Counted from the first letter of the stretch, positions 1 through 12,756 are shown. The stretch: 64,000 bases of DNA from Lutraria lutraria (GCA_964023205.1 OZ026847.1:9234652-9298651); one strand, 5' to 3'. Notes: generated by a model from the sequence alone, not told the origin. Made by a program: numbers and translations.

Positions 1-1708
1 TAACTAATAACAAAAGCAGTATCTCCCCGATTACTGACAAGGAGGGACCTAAAGGATTTTTATGGGAATGCATCGGGAGTCAACCTGTATTATACCTCAC
101 GGGGACACCTCCGTGTCCATTGTAAAATCGTCTATACTTGAGCGGTCAGCTTTTACCCAACACATTATTTAAATATAACAACGAATACTTCATAGGATTG
201 TTAGAGTCGTAGTCAAACAAAGAAATCTGGTCGGGAGAGCAGCACACAAAGTAAGATTGAATGAAAATGGACAATAGAAAGAGAAGAACTGCGTGAAACG
301 ACAATAGATAGAAATAGTGTAACATCTAGATGCTACAGAACAATCACTAGCTACACGTCTGTATTCAAGTGATGTTCATCCACTTAAGCTTGTTGCTATA
401 CTCGGTATATTTGCGCATTAGAGACAAGACAAGTATGCTACTTCCTGCTATCCACTTCGTTATGCTCATTAATCACTTATAAAACACGCCTACAGTCTAG
501 TTGTTTGTCCCAAACTTTCACTCTGTCCATGTACATTATTTTTTTTTGTCAAGTGTCAGATCCAGTTGATCCGATGACATACATAGGAAACAACTAAAGA
601 AATGATGTACTTTGAAATTTGACGAGTTTCAGTTATATTAATGCCAGTACAGTTCGTTCCTCTAATTAGATGTGCAAACGTATTAAAATGTCATTTTCCA
701 GCAAAGCCCTGAGTGAGCTGGAAGAATACTATTTTGTCCGCCGTCCGTTCAAAATTCTTCCAATGACTTCTCCTCTGAACGGCTGTGTCTTTGAAGAAAC
801 TCCACAGGAATGATCTTTGGGTGATTCGTTACGAAAGTTACTAAAAGAATGTCATTCCATGCAGAACTCTGGTTTCCATGGCAACCAAAATGAAAAACTT
901 ATATTTAAAAAATCTTCTTGTCTGACAGCACATAGTTTAGAGGTCAGAAATTTGGCATGGAGCAACATATTTATGAAGAACCTCTAACAAATTGCTAAAA
1001 TGATATCCTTCAGTTATATTTTCCAATGTTTATGCTAACTGTAACACAAATTTAAATCAAATTCTTAAGTGATATTGCCATTACTCGTTTCTCAGGTGAG
1101 CACCTCTTGGCCACTTGGCCCTCTTGTTATTATTTAGTACGATTGGTGTTTCCTTGGAACAACAATTTTCAGGAAGTTATAAGCACTATTACGCATAGAT
1201 TGGTCTTCGTAACACATTGGAGGCCAACGAACTAGTTGTTGATTTTCTTCTTGTAAAATTTACAGGGGGTTATGTGTGTTAGAAAATGGTCCGAGATGAA
1301 TTGTCAAAAGACAGAATTATGACACGCAGACAAATGTTGAAATTAAACAGTCTGGATTTCTTCATCGGGGTCCAAGTTCAAAACTGGAGATCGACCTCTA
1401 AGTTCAAATCTCAATGCCGACATTTCCACAAGTATTTAGCTCGAAAATATATCACGTATGTTAAAATACATGTTCATATATCAATTTTACAGACATATTT
1501 ATGTATAAATATAATAACGTCGATATGACAGTTTTATCATACTTAACCTAATTAGTAACATGTAAGATTTGAGCTTGGATACCGTTTTCAAGTTTTCTAT
1601 ATCCTCCGACCTAGGGTAGCAAACAATTACGAGCACATCCAGTACGCGTTTTTCTTTAATAAAACTTTTTATTCAAAATGTACCGATGTTCATTTTCATT
1701 TTATTACC
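1..1708. other. Intergenic, nothing recognised
   Basis: AT-rich sequence before the first repeat. The longest open frame, 80 codons at 1286-1528 (+), has no recognisable domain or cysteine pattern and no clear splice context, so I do not call it. No RNA gene or strong repeat was recognised. Confidence 0.5.
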
Positions 1709-2180
1709 AATACGGCAAGATCTGATGACGGCCTACACCAGTTTCTATTTTCAAATGTCGGAAATCCATTATCACTATTTATATCTATTTATAATTCAGC
1801 CAATCGTATAACTCGTTTCATCGGTACTTTGGCCGAATGAACTGTCTACCTTAAACGTTAGTAAATATTAAATTACGTATAACATATTTGTCTGCAACCA
1901 CTTTTTGATTTTTTTAGTAATCCTGATCGATTTGGCCATAGTAGTATAGAAAATTTAATAAACACGCATATCACATGGGCGCTATCATTACATTTAGTTG
2001 CGTAAGAATAGGTGTTCGTGATAACTACAAGTCAAATATTGTTTTTTACTGCGGTTAAAAATAGAACCAGATCACTCAGTTTCAGAATTATGAAAGTAAG
2101 GCGCTGATTGGCTAGCCAGGAAAAGGTCACCTCATAGCGTAGCGGGTTTGAGGATATGATTTTAATCAGATTGTTTTATT
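1709..2180 (+). repeat. Dispersed repeat R1, short copy
   Basis: About 370 bp starting near ACGGCAAGATCTGATGAC (1709-2075) match 12789-13165 almost base for base. The following block, about 2090-2180 (AAGTAAGGCGCTGATTGGCT), matches 16097-16190. In this copy the two blocks are joined directly; in the other they are separated by about 2.9 kb. The copy lies just upstream of the TRIM-like gene, so it may contribute to its promoter region, though nothing in the sequence proves that. No coding capacity. Confidence 0.8.
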
Positions 2181-2351
2181 ACAAGCATAATAGAAAATGC
2201 TTTTAGCATGAAGGCGGAGTTTATATGCATGGGCGGGGTTTATCTTGAGTTAAGTATTAATTACAGAAATAAATTGTCATAAATAAGGAAATTATTACGC
2301 GTTTACAAGTCGAAAGTGAAATCACTGTTCGGTTCAAAGTCATACGTGAAA

Positions 2352-4443
2352 ATGGAAGGTGCTGGACGTTCTCAACAAAAAATGTCTGAAGAAACATTTG
2401 ATTTTGTGTGTTCAATATGTGCCCGTGACAAAAAGACGAACGAAGCTGTCAAGTATTGTACTGAATGTAGCGACTATTTCTGTCAGGGATGTATTAAAGC
2501 TCACAGGAAGTTTCCTGCTTTGTGCGGCCATAATCTGATTGAAGTCAATCAGGCAAACCAAGCAATGGGTCGGAAGTCAAGTGTACAGGAATTTCCTACA
2601 GAACGATGTAGTATTCATAAGGGCAAAATTGTTGATATGTATTGTGAAAGCCACGATGTTGTTGGTTGTTACGTGTGCTTTGCTAAAGATCATAAGTAAG
2701 TTCAGTGTTATTTACATGTTTGTGACAGTTCTGTTGAAAAAAAATAATTGCACACTTCTAGGACGATCCCGGATGATACCTTGTAGATTTATTTAGTTAC
2801 TTTTTACTTATATATTAAACTGTTTAATGTCTGGTTTAAATTATCTACAATGCATACTAAATTCAAATTGGTGCACACCGGCTGCGCTAATGTAGATCCA
2901 CAATCGGAAGGCATTTGAAATAAATGCATGCATAATGTTATATATACTCATTCTTACCTTGTAATATTATATTATATTAGAGAATTCACTTTCATGTCAT
3001 GCACTGATACACTTCTAAAAATCTACACAAATATTTGAAGTATTTTTATAATAACTATCTTCCAGGTCTTGTCAAGACAGCCATATACACCCAGTGACTG
3101 AATTTATTGACGATATGCATGAATTACTTGACAAAAAGAAAACACACGACTGTCTACAAAATAAGTTGTCAACTATGGAGGAATTAAGCAATGTCAAGGT
3201 CAAACGACTTGAAGAATTAGGCATTGCCAAGAACGAACCACTGGAAAAAGTAATGCTATTTGAAACAACACTACACGCATTCGTACATAAACTTGCCGAG
3301 GATACGAGAAAGAAAATTGAAGAAAGATACCAATCACTTGAAAACGAATGCAAGAAAGAAAAATATGTGATTGATAACATTATTGATGATTTCAAGGCTG
3401 TAGATGACAAAATGAAGCAATCAGTTGGAAATAGAGCCCAAAGATTCGTTTCTATAAAAATGGCAGAAATGAAAATAAAAGAAGCGGACAGAGACAAGAC
3501 TGAACATAATCTGGAACATATCACGCATGAAATATTTGAATTCGTTCCAAACCAGTCACTGGTTGCATACTTGAATGATTTAGGCGGTATTGGTGAAATA
3601 CAGAGTTGTGTTAAACAGAGTCAGGAAACAAGGACACAGAGGCTTTACAAAGTCATAGGAAGTAGGGAAATATGTTTGAAGATGCCTGAAGAAGATTCTT
3701 ATCAATGTTCATGTTTTGGATGCTGTATCACAAGTAATAATCAAGTGCTTGTCACCGATCGTGATAACATGTCACTTAAGCGTGTTGACGTACAGAATAT
3801 GACACTCATTGACTCTTGTTATCTTGCTTCCAAGCCATACGCTGTATGTAGTATCAGTGAGACTGAAGCGGCCGTTGCATGTAGAAGTGAAAATATTCAA
3901 ATAATTGCCATTAATAAGACGATGACTGTTTCACGACGCATTGAAGTTGCTCACTTTTGTTACGGCATTGCATATAAAGATGACAGATTATATGTGACTG
4001 ATAATAAAGCTGGACTCTACGTTTATGACATGGGTGGAATCCTTATAAATACCGTTTCACGAGATGGTGAAGGAAATCCATTGTTCACCAACGGTCGCCA
4101 TATTGCTTTTAATGAGAATGGAAACAAAATGTTTATTGGAGGAGGTCGCAGCAATGGGCTTTTGTGTTTTGATGGGATGTGTAATTACGTATCTACCATC
4201 AAAGATGATGACCTTAGATATGTTGACGGCGTTTCTACTGATGGTAAAGGTAGCATGTTTGCAGTAGGGTGTGGAAATCATACTGTGGTACAGTTCAATG
4301 AGAATAATGAAAAGGTTGGTGTGGTTTTGAATGAGGATAATGGATTGCTACATTCGTCATCAGTATGCTTTTATCCAGGACTAAGTAGAATGTGTGTTAC
4401 CATGAGATTCAGTGATGCACTAAAGGTATACGACGTAGAGTAA
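2352..4443 (+). CDS. RING-less TRIM-like protein: two B-boxes, coiled coil, probable beta-propeller
   Basis: Two exons, 2352-2695 and 3066-4443, joined by a GTAAG donor and a TTCCAG acceptor inside the second B-box; the product is 573 aa. The start is the first ATG in frame (AAA before it, G after it). The frame stays open upstream to a GTG at 2316, but that is not needed. B-box 1 has ligands C20, C23, C36, C39, C44, C47, H51 and H60. B-box 2 has C86, H89, C98, H101, C106, C109, H114 and H121, and the last of these come from exon 2, which confirms the splice. A charged, coiled-coil-like stretch follows at about residues 125-260. The C-terminal 270 or so residues have repeated hydrophobic strands like the NHL-type propellers of molluscan TRIM2/3/56/71-like proteins. 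No RING is present, so direct E3 ligase activity is not expected. Related proteins are abundant in bivalves and often linked to innate immunity or RNA binding; its actual role is unknown. Confidence 0.85.
2696..3065 (+). other. Intron of the TRIM-like gene
   Basis: 370-bp intron bounded by GTAAGT and a short pyrimidine tract ending TTCCAG. It splits one lysine codon (AA|G) between B-box zinc ligands. Removing it restores the final C-x3-H spacing of B-box 2. Confidence 0.85.
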
Positions 4444-4721
4444 CAGCATAATTATAAACAAAAAACAACAACATGTGTTCTTCGCCCGAAAGTCATACTT
4501 GAATGTTTAAATGGTGTCTAGGAAAGCATGACGATATCGAAGCCTTACGTTTTTTGGTCTCACCTAGTATCAACGTGTGAATGTTTTATCAGAACATCAG
4601 AACTACTGCTGTTGTTCCAGCTGTTTCTCTTTGTATACGTTTGTCTTGTATTTGCTTTTTTGCTGTATTTGTGTTTTGCCATATTCGTGTAAATTATGTT
4701 ATATAGTGCCGATTTTGTCAA

Positions 4722-4727
4722 AATAAA
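4722..4727 (+). promoter_or_regulatory. Polyadenylation signal AATAAA
   Basis: Canonical hexamer about 280 nt after the stop of the TRIM-like gene, followed by a GT/T-rich stretch (TTTGTTATCTTTGTTGTG). It gives a plausible 3' UTR of about 300 nt. A second AATAAA lies near 5300. Confidence 0.6.
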
Positions 4728-4759
4728 GTATAGTACAGTTGTAAACGAGCACATCTTTG

Positions 4760-6019
4760 TTATCTTTGTTGTGCTTTGACATTCGTTTTTACGAGTATAT
4801 GAAAAAAAACGGAATTCGTATCTCGAACCAAAAAGCTAAACAAAAAGAATTAAAAAGGAAACAATAACGCGCGATCACTTATTGAATGACCTTTACACTG
4901 ATTGTTAATTGTACAAAATCACCAAGAAGTGTAATAACTCTTCGACAACCGAGAGAATGTTTCATTACAATTGAGATAAAAGAATATCTTAAATTCGGGA
5001 AAATTGTTTACTTCCCATCATGCATAAAAGAATAAAGATAACAATGACTAGTTTTAATAAGCGAATTGTTTTGGTTGCTTTATTTATCAAGTAATAATTA
5101 TCACCACCGTATGGTATATGTTTAAGTTAGCCCTTTAAATATCAAGTGATTTCTAGGTATTCTCTGTTTGATGTTTAGTTTAGATAGATCTACTACAAAA
5201 TTAACACGACTGCTATTACCAACAGCAATTACCAACACCTGCACGTAATATCTACATTGTATCTATAAATATTTTGTATTTTTGTTGTTCGGTACGAACA
5301 ATAAAGTTATTACCATTTTTCAACAATCGCTCAGTTTTCATTTTTTCTGCATACCGAACAGCTTCCATTAACATAGTTTCCGCCTAAGAATATAGCTCCG
5401 ATATTTCAATTCAATGGCTAAATACAAATTCAAATATTACGTGCATATAAGTCAAAATCATATGGCTATGCAATATTGTAAACGAGCAATGCAAATCAGT
5501 CGTAACAAGAACAACTATAACAAAACGTTATAGGTAGACGAATTACAAGAAGCATATTGGTTTATGTTTTTTGTATGAAGTTGCTTTTTTTATAAAGGAT
5601 ATTGACTGTATATTTTATTCAATCCTCCATTAAGGAGAATATAAAATATCTATATGATCTGAGTAATGTTCACCCGAGACATGAGTTACTTTCGCTGTCA
5701 AATTGTCTTCTGCTAAACCTTAGGTCAAATTATGAGTGGGTTTTGATAATCGCCTAAAGCGTCTAGGATACGGAACAGATTGACTAAAACTTGGTACCTA
5801 GTAATATCGCTTCAGCGCGTGAGGGCAGTTTCGTTATGGCAAGCGGGCCGAAATGTAATGTCACAGGGTAACATTACGGATTGTCATCCTCTGACGTCAC
5901 ATAAGACTATATAGTAAATAAGTCACGTGAGGTATAATAATAAGAGTTATTGTCCTTTGCATTTGCAATATGCATTTCTGAACCTATTGCAGCGTGAACT
6001 TTTTTTTCTTATATATCAC
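4760..6019. other. Intergenic, nothing recognised
   Basis: AT-rich sequence after the TRIM-like gene. No open frame worth calling, no tandem repeat and no similarity to other parts of the window that I could see. Confidence 0.5.
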
Positions 6020-7220
6020 TGGCGTAGCTTCCTACAGGCACTGTAGGCACGCACCTACACTTTTCTAACAAAAAATAAATACCAATGCGAAAAACGCAAT
6101 AAAATGAATGGTTAGGGGCTGAAGAATGGATCATCACAGTACCCAGGGCTTAAACACCGTACATGCACAACTGCAATAACTTCATACAAAACTATTTTAA
6201 ACTATAGCACACCAGAAGATGCTGCAGAATGCGCCTTCTGGCAGTCTCTAGTACAAAGGCGCCCTCTTAGAAAGATGCCTACACATTATTATAGGACACG
6301 CTACTCCTCTGACATCCACAGCCATAATTGATAAAACATGCTTTTTATGGTAGACTTAACAGACATAAATAATAGGTAGCTATGCTTATATATGAAATAG
6401 GTAGATTTGAAACCTTATATATAGACATTTACGTGTTCGGAATATTCAAGAACTTTAGACAGTTTCTCACTAAAATTAATAATTTTTCTGCCTTATATAT
6501 ACTTCTTCTTAAATAATATTCTTAAAAATTAAATAACACCAATAATTAGAGATAAATTACCCAAAAGAATGTGTAGTGTGTAGGGTTATTCTTGTTCCCC
6601 ATCCCCTTTAATATCTAAGGGAAGCAACTCGAACAGACTTTTGAAACCAAACTAAATTTCCCCACGGTCCTGAGGCACATCTTTACATAATATCATTTTT
6701 GTGATTATAATCAGCTAAATAAATGTTTGACTTTTAGATAGGGATATTAGTAAGGATGTTTAATTAATGGTTTAATGCAGAAAAACAGGAAAAGAGAGTC
6801 AGAATCACAGTTTGTGGTTTTTAATAAGGGAGATAATTTGAACGTAGTGGTATGGTAATTTGGTGCAAAATTCTCCGTAATCCGAAAATGATTTATTCAA
6901 TATTTCTTAGATTCTTTGTCTTAGGATGATATTAAATGCATACTTAAACAGAGTTATCTTTAAATAGGCTCTACAAACTGAAAAAATACAGAATTTCAGA
7001 ACTTGAATTTGAACAATATTTAAAGCATTTGAGTGATTTTTTTTTCATTTTCTATTTATACATGTTGTTACATGTATATCCCGGCAAACGAAGTTTGAGA
7101 GGATGTATATTGGAGTTACTCTATCGGTTGGCCCATCCGCATACAGAATCACAAGTTTGTGGAGCGAACTACGTTTACATTCCTTAAGCGATTGTAATGA
7201 AACTTGAAATATGTTGTCAC
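6020..7220 (+). repeat. Dispersed repeat R2, copy 1
   Basis: About 1.2 kb that aligns through most of its length with 43030-44220. Both begin near GCTTCCTA.AGGCACTGT and end near AAGCGATTGTAATGAAACTTG. A shorter third fragment is at 44390-44500. There is no open frame, so this is probably a non-autonomous transposable element. Terminal repeats or target duplications could not be defined by eye. Confidence 0.75.
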
Positions 7221-7533
7221 CGTGAAGTGTTGATGTTCAAGACACAATTTCCATGCCCAGCGATTCACATATTCCCGAGTTAGCCATCGTATGTCGGCAT
7301 GCTTTGCTCATGAATGTTTGTGGAACAAACTACTTTTACATTATTTTTCAAGGGGTTGAATAGAAACTTGCAATATATTATCAAAATGAAATGCAGGTGT
7401 GCAAGACACAATTTTCAAAGTATACAACCATTTACCCACAAGCGCGTAAGAACATCCAGCTCTATAAAATTATAAATTATTAGCACTTAGTCTATCGAAT
7501 GGAAGGAGTTTCAGGAAATACCTTCTAAAACAT

Positions 7534-10500
7534 TTACACGGTTGTAGCACATGGTCTGTCATAAAATGTCCAGTCATCAGTGTCTGGTTGTAGTTGTCCA
7601 TAAACTTTGATACACTGCTGTTTTGAAATAGCATTGCAGTTACACAGTCCGTCGGCACGAATATCAATGGACAAATATAATGGTGCATTTTCAGTGCAGT
7701 AATTAACACACTCGTCTAAGGTCACTGCATACCGCGGTGACACAATGTTGTAGCTATCAATTCCCACAGCATGCTCTCCATGGAACTCGGATGAATTGTT
7801 GCTATAGGCACTGCAAACTGAAATAATTATTTTATTTTTGAGTATGCACTGTCTAATGCAACAGAGATACAATTTGGTCATAGGTGTTTATATATTTTTC
7901 AAAAATACTTGGTGTTGTTTTGGTACACACTAGTCATAATAATGATTTTAGATCCATCCATCCATCCATCCATCCATCCTATCTATCTATACAGTTTATC
8001 ATGATAAAGTAACATCATTATACCTTTGACGCAAATTCCTAAGGTTTGATCAAACTCGTATCCAAATTGACAATGACAGTAATAATCGTTGCCATCTTCA
8101 TGTACACACCGTAAACTGGGATGTGCGCACTGTGAGTGGGAGGTATTGCACAATTCACCAATGGTGGACTCTATAAAGTACAATAAAACAGGAAGTACCC
8201 ATCTTTTGTGCAAACGATTGATTGGGCGAAACCATAGTGTACATAGTGTTAATGGCGTTTTAAGGTAATTTTTAATTTAATGAACTGATTAAATCAATTG
8301 ACGAAGCGCTGGTCTGTTAATTAAAATTAATGTCTTCTTTTAGGAATAAATGCACTTACATTAAGTCAACATTTCCCCTTACATTCAGTTTGAAAACTAA
8401 TATAAAACAATTTTAACGTATGATAGTATTGAAGATAATAGTTTGAAATCATAACAACAAGACATATTGTATTTGAAATGTTGCAGAAAAGTGTAAAATA
8501 CCTCTTTATTTAACCTTTACAACGTAAATAAAAATACATTTTATAGCCGCTAAGTAGTAGAAATAAAACAATTGATTGTCATAAATGCTTATGTGCTATG
8601 TGTATATTACAGACTGTTTAAATCATAAGTGACTGATTATAAAGTTAGGCAGTACATTTTTTGTATATTTACTTGGAATACAATTTCCTCCTACCACGTC
8701 TCCATTGTTATCTATGTAGCCTTCAATACATTGACAAACGTTAACTGAATCATGCGGTAAACATGCAGCATTCTCATCCATACAACTGTCTTCTGTCGTG
8801 ACGTTTGGACATTCTTCATTCAGTTTCACTATAAACATGGTCAGGATTTGATAATTACAATGGAAGTTACCAATTCATTTATGCTTTTTTTAGATTAGTT
8901 TTGACATTAGCTTTAACATTCAGTAATTCGACACTAAACCAATTATACAGTTAAGTGACATGGGCACGAAAATGAAACATAATAAAAACCAATGAAATGG
9001 CTAATATGTTTCATAATCAGGTACATGTTTGTTTTTTAGAGTTCAGGATTGTACATCAAGTTTTCGTTGCCACGATGCTCGATAAATAAAGTCTTTCCAT
9101 TCAAGGGTGTATAATATGTGCATACAACGCCATCAATGCATCAATAACGCACCATCTCGATCATTAAACAAAAGAGTATTTGAACCTTTGTTTACCAACA
9201 GCAAATGGAGAAACTGTTGAAACTTTGTAAATAATAAGTAGGAAAGTATTGGTGAGATAATAACATGCGGTGGAACTGATATACTGTTGATGAACATCTT
9301 TAACCACAACCCAACCCGACCACCATGTCCTTACATAATATCTAAATGAACGTCTTGATCTAGAGAAACGAACATACCATTTGCGACACAACTACTTTCT
9401 GCGCTCCACGACCCGTTTTCTAGACAAACAGCGGTAGCGTTTGAAATATTCGCCAATTTAAATCCATGGTTGCAAACATATCTTATTATGTTACCAACAT
9501 TACGCAAATTTCCGAGCACTCGCCCATCGGTTATATTCGGCACAATCAGACATTCTACAACATGAATATCAACAATACATGAATAAAAAAGACATAAACT
9601 AACTAAAACGTCAAAATTTAAGGAGTATGTGCAAAGAGGGAATTAGACAAAGTAAGAGATATTGAAACTTCTTGCACTAACCGTTCATTTGTATCAAAAA
9701 TAACAGTTTATTTGAATCGGATTGCGACTCATTCTCTTTTTGGTAAATGGGCATATCACACCGACCTTTGTTCTTGAAAGGAGGGTGCAGATATTGTATT
9801 GAACAATCTTATGTACCCAACTAATTATTAAATATAAGCACTGACTAAAACCCTTCCCTACTTATCACTAGCCATACAATATGCCATTACGGCACACATG
9901 ATTAACATTGAAATAAAGGAAATGAAGGAACCTCGGGCAACACAACATAAAATACAAAACACAGTCAATATGATAATCGACACAACTCAAGCTAAAAGCT
10001 TAATAGCAACATACATAAAAACAGACCATTACACAAAAACTAAAACGAAAGGCATGTACCATGTTGTAAATAATTCAAAATAAATATGTCATTCTGTTTG
10101 ATTTCTCAATTAATCGATTGCTCAAAGCTAGATGAACATCTGATTTGCTCGCAACTGCTGATCAATCAATTGACTTCTGTCTTTGACGTTAAAACAAATA
10201 CAATATGTAGGTCGTATTTCGTATTTTACTTGCAATAAAAAATTCCGAAATTTTCTTTTTATAGTCACGAAATACATACAGAAAAATAGCACAGTATTTT
10301 TGAACAAACCTGCAAAAAGTAAATAAAACAACATCTGGCAACATTTTAACGAGGCGTGGCTATGTAAATATCGTTTGAGTGCAAATAGAATAAATTTCTT
10401 GTATTTTATTGTCATGTATATATTGTTCTGTATTACTAAATTCAAAATGCTAATGAGCCTTTTAACTTAGTAGCAGGAAATTCATACTCGTATGCGACTT

Positions 10501-12360
10501 TACCTTTAATAGAACACATTTTTGTGTTTCTGTCACAAACGGTATCAGCGAAACATGGCGATTTTTCACAGGGTGTCTGCAATATAAAATGATAAACAAT
10601 GACGTGACACGCTATGTTCGTACACATTTATGTAACATAATTTCTGATATAAATATACTTAAAACCAGATCTATGTCAATTGTTAAACTAGTCAGAATTT
10701 ACTTGTCTGTATATGCATTAGTGAATTCCGAATTGGCGGCATTTCTTTAGTCTTATATATTTTGGAGAAATGACGTGTTAAGACTCACATGCATTTGCTT
10801 CTATATGTTGTGTATTAGTGTTTACGAAGAAATTCGTATCATATAACTTTATGTGTCTTAAAGAACCAGAAAAAAATTTAGTTAACTAGGAACAATTTAA
10901 ATATCTAAAAGCCTTTCTGGAATCAAATCTGGCAACATTCCAGTAGCGTTGCAGATCATTATGAGATAAGTCAGATCAGAGAAATTTTATTGCGTCAAAG
11001 TCGATAGGAAGTAATGTAAGTCCTTTTGAAGCAGTCAGCAATTAGTGAGCTTTGTTTCTGCGAGATTCGAGTGTTTGATGTTAAACGGTGTAACCGGTTG
11101 AAGAGAAATTATTCATTTTCAATGAGAGCCGCAAAGGTTAATTATTAATATTCAAAAATGCCCAAGCTGACGAATTATTGGCTTTAACTATATCTTCAAG
11201 GTTTCGTTTGTGTTAGTGCCGTTAATGGTGTGTTTTAGCGATGTTATCATCATATCAAACAAACTTTGAACCCATGACAAATGCTTTCGTTCACATAAAA
11301 TGTTTCTGCTACAAAATCAATGTTAGATATGTGTTATTTACAAAATGTTTACCAAACTGTTTTGCATATACTAGCCCTGGCATCATTAAAACAAAAATAA
11401 TGTGTTTAACAAGCAGATCACAGATCACAGAAGTTTCTGACTGACATTAGTTTCACATTTCGTTTTAATATACAGTTCAACATTTCCAGAGTGGGCCATT
11501 TTTTATTTTTGTTTTGTTTGTTTATATCGAGTTTTACGTCCCTTTTCAACAGTCAGATTAATTTGAGGCGGACAGTTCTCCTAAGCATCGCTCCCGGAAG
11601 AACCAGTACAAGAGTCCCATCCTCCGTAAGCAACTGCCTACTCTCTCACATAAAGAGCCATGGTCGGTAGCGGGGCTTGAACCCACGACCCTCTATCAGT
11701 GAGAGGTTATAGTGATTTGAAGTTAGCGACCTTAACCACTCGACCATGAAGGCAGAGTGGGCCTCTCTTGAGCAACAACCTCCATTTAAAAGCAGCATTT
11801 TTCCCACTGCACGAATTAACTCTTTATTTACCCTCTCTAGAGCAACAACATAAATCTGCTACTCCCGAAGGTGACGCTTTGAAGAGGTTTCACTGTATGT
11901 GCATTTGTATTTTTAAAAATCTAAAATGAATTTTTAGTTTTTATTTTGTTCTACCATTTTCCGTGATATTGCAAATATAATATTTGAATATTACCTCCGT
12001 TAAAACGATATCATTCTTCTCCACTCTGAAGCAGATGCCAGTGACATTAGATGAGAGTTCGTCGAGATGATATAACTCGCATAGTTGCACGCCTAGTTTG
12101 TAGTTCATTATCAAACAATGTTCACGCAAAGCACATTCGATCACACAATCAGACAATTTTGCCGGCATGAGAATCTGAAACCTGTTGTTCTCGCCATTAC
12201 AAACTGTGCTCATCATTCCGCGATAAGAGACATGGACATCATCTGATATCACATCCTGAATGTCCACTGATAGCACTATAGGTGATTCTGTAGAAACTGT
12301 GAAAATACTCAATAAACAGACATTACAGAAACAAAGTGTCTTATATTTTGTTCTGTACAT
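7534..12360 (-). CDS. Secreted mosaic protein: PAN-like, EGF-like, sushi and WSC/PAN-like modules
   Basis: Six exons in coding order: 12360-11995, 10576-10504, 9554-9378, 8828-8673, 8170-8024 and 7817-7534 (stop included). All splice sites are GT-AG, phases join without conflict (0, then 1 at every later junction), and the total is 400 aa. Exon 1 begins MYRTKYKTLCFCNVCLLSIF, a plausible signal peptide, then a six-cysteine PAN/apple-like domain (C54, C72, C76, C82, C94, C110). Exon 2 is a short EGF-like piece (CEKSPCFADTVC). Exon 3 is one sushi/CCP domain with four cysteines and the GSWS tryptophan. Exons 4 and 5 are EGF-like. Exon 6 is a Cys-rich module resembling WSC or PAN domains (DECVNYC, LCNCN), ending with a stop. 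There is no membrane segment, so it should be secreted, perhaps as a glycan- or protein-binding recognition molecule. An in-frame ATG at 12414 would lengthen the N-terminus without improving the signal peptide. A TTTTCACAG just after the hydrophobic run could instead be an acceptor from an unseen first exon. No homologue was recognised as a whole. Confidence 0.75.
7951..7990. repeat. Tetranucleotide microsatellite (CATC)n/(TATC)n
   Basis: A run of CATC units followed by a few CTAT units, in the last intron of the secreted mosaic gene. Confidence 0.9.
10204..10440 (+). repeat. Dispersed AT-rich repeat R3, copy 1
   Basis: The block from TTTTACTTGCAATAAAAA to CTGTATTACTAAA recurs at 13965-14245 (same strand) and in reverse at 18165-18478 and 30825-31137. 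Shared landmarks are AGCACAGTATTTTT and the ATGTAAATAT region. It lies in the intergenic-like intron after exon 2 of the secreted mosaic gene. The 105-codon open frame across it is a by-product of the repeat. Confidence 0.7.
11498..11752 (-). mobile_element. tRNA-derived SINE (family S1), copy 1
   Basis: Read on the minus strand, a tRNA-like head (TGGTCGAGTGGTTAAGGTCG, then a B-box-like GGGTTCAAGCCCC) is followed by a body containing TTTATGTGAGAGAGTAGGCAG and an (AAAC)-type tail. The element is flanked by an exact 11-bp target duplication, CAGAGTGGGCC, at 11487-11497 and 11753-11763. It is in intron 1 of the secreted mosaic gene. The same family is present at 39673-39930 and 48387-48630. Confidence 0.9.
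11764..11898 (+). repeat. MITE-like repeat M2, copy 1
   Basis: Contains TTGAGCAACAACCTCC and CTCTCTAGAGCAACAAC and ends GAGGTTTCACTGTA. The same unit is at 44978-45152 and, reversed, at 22298-22425 and 34985-35138. In the 44.98-kb copy the ends form an inverted repeat (ACAGTTCAACCT / AGGTTGAACTG), which suggests a small DNA element. Confidence 0.65.
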
Positions 12361-12711
12361 AACTGGTATGTACGGTTTACCGATGCTCCTAGCCATATGG
12401 CTGAAGTCTAACATAGACCGTTCTATACATAGCGTGACGTCACTACGTTTGTCTAGTGCATAGCGCTACCGTAGTGTACACATTGAACATAGGCACGCTG
12501 CTAACTCATTTTCTTTCCTGACGTAAATGGGAGGAGTTACATTCATTGATGTCTTGCCCTTTAAATTCGTGAGTAATCTAACTGAACAAACGTTCGTCCG
12601 TTCCAAATGTTTGCTGTAGCCAAGGACAATGTCCAAATTAACATTCCGTGATTATTATTATAACCAGTAAAGTTATTGCCTATTAACGTCACATATAAAA
12701 TACAACATTAT
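12361..12711. other. 5' flank of the secreted mosaic gene
   Basis: Presumed promoter side of the minus-strand gene that starts at 12360. No clear TATA box or other element was recognised. From about 12650 the sequence matches 29258 onward, which marks the left edge of the A/B segmental duplication. Confidence 0.4.
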
Positions 12712-12756
12712 ATTAAGAAATGCTGCAGGTAATATTTTATTGGCTCTTGTAAGGGG
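12712..12756 (+). repeat. 45-bp direct repeat, left copy
   Basis: Identical to 16211-16255. The two copies flank the inserted block that holds repeat R1 and the 2.9-kb element. Continuation of flanking homology to the B copy (29.3 kb) on both sides suggests the block was inserted here and left a long duplication of the target. Confidence 0.85.

Noticed and set aside
1286..1528. 80-codon plus-strand frame
   Set aside because: No domain, no splice or poly(A) logic; composition fits chance in AT-rich DNA.
3072..3524. 150-codon minus-strand frame with a hydrophobic, serine-rich product
   Set aside because: Antisense shadow of the coiled-coil part of the TRIM-like gene; the plus strand has the zinc-binding and coiled-coil evidence.
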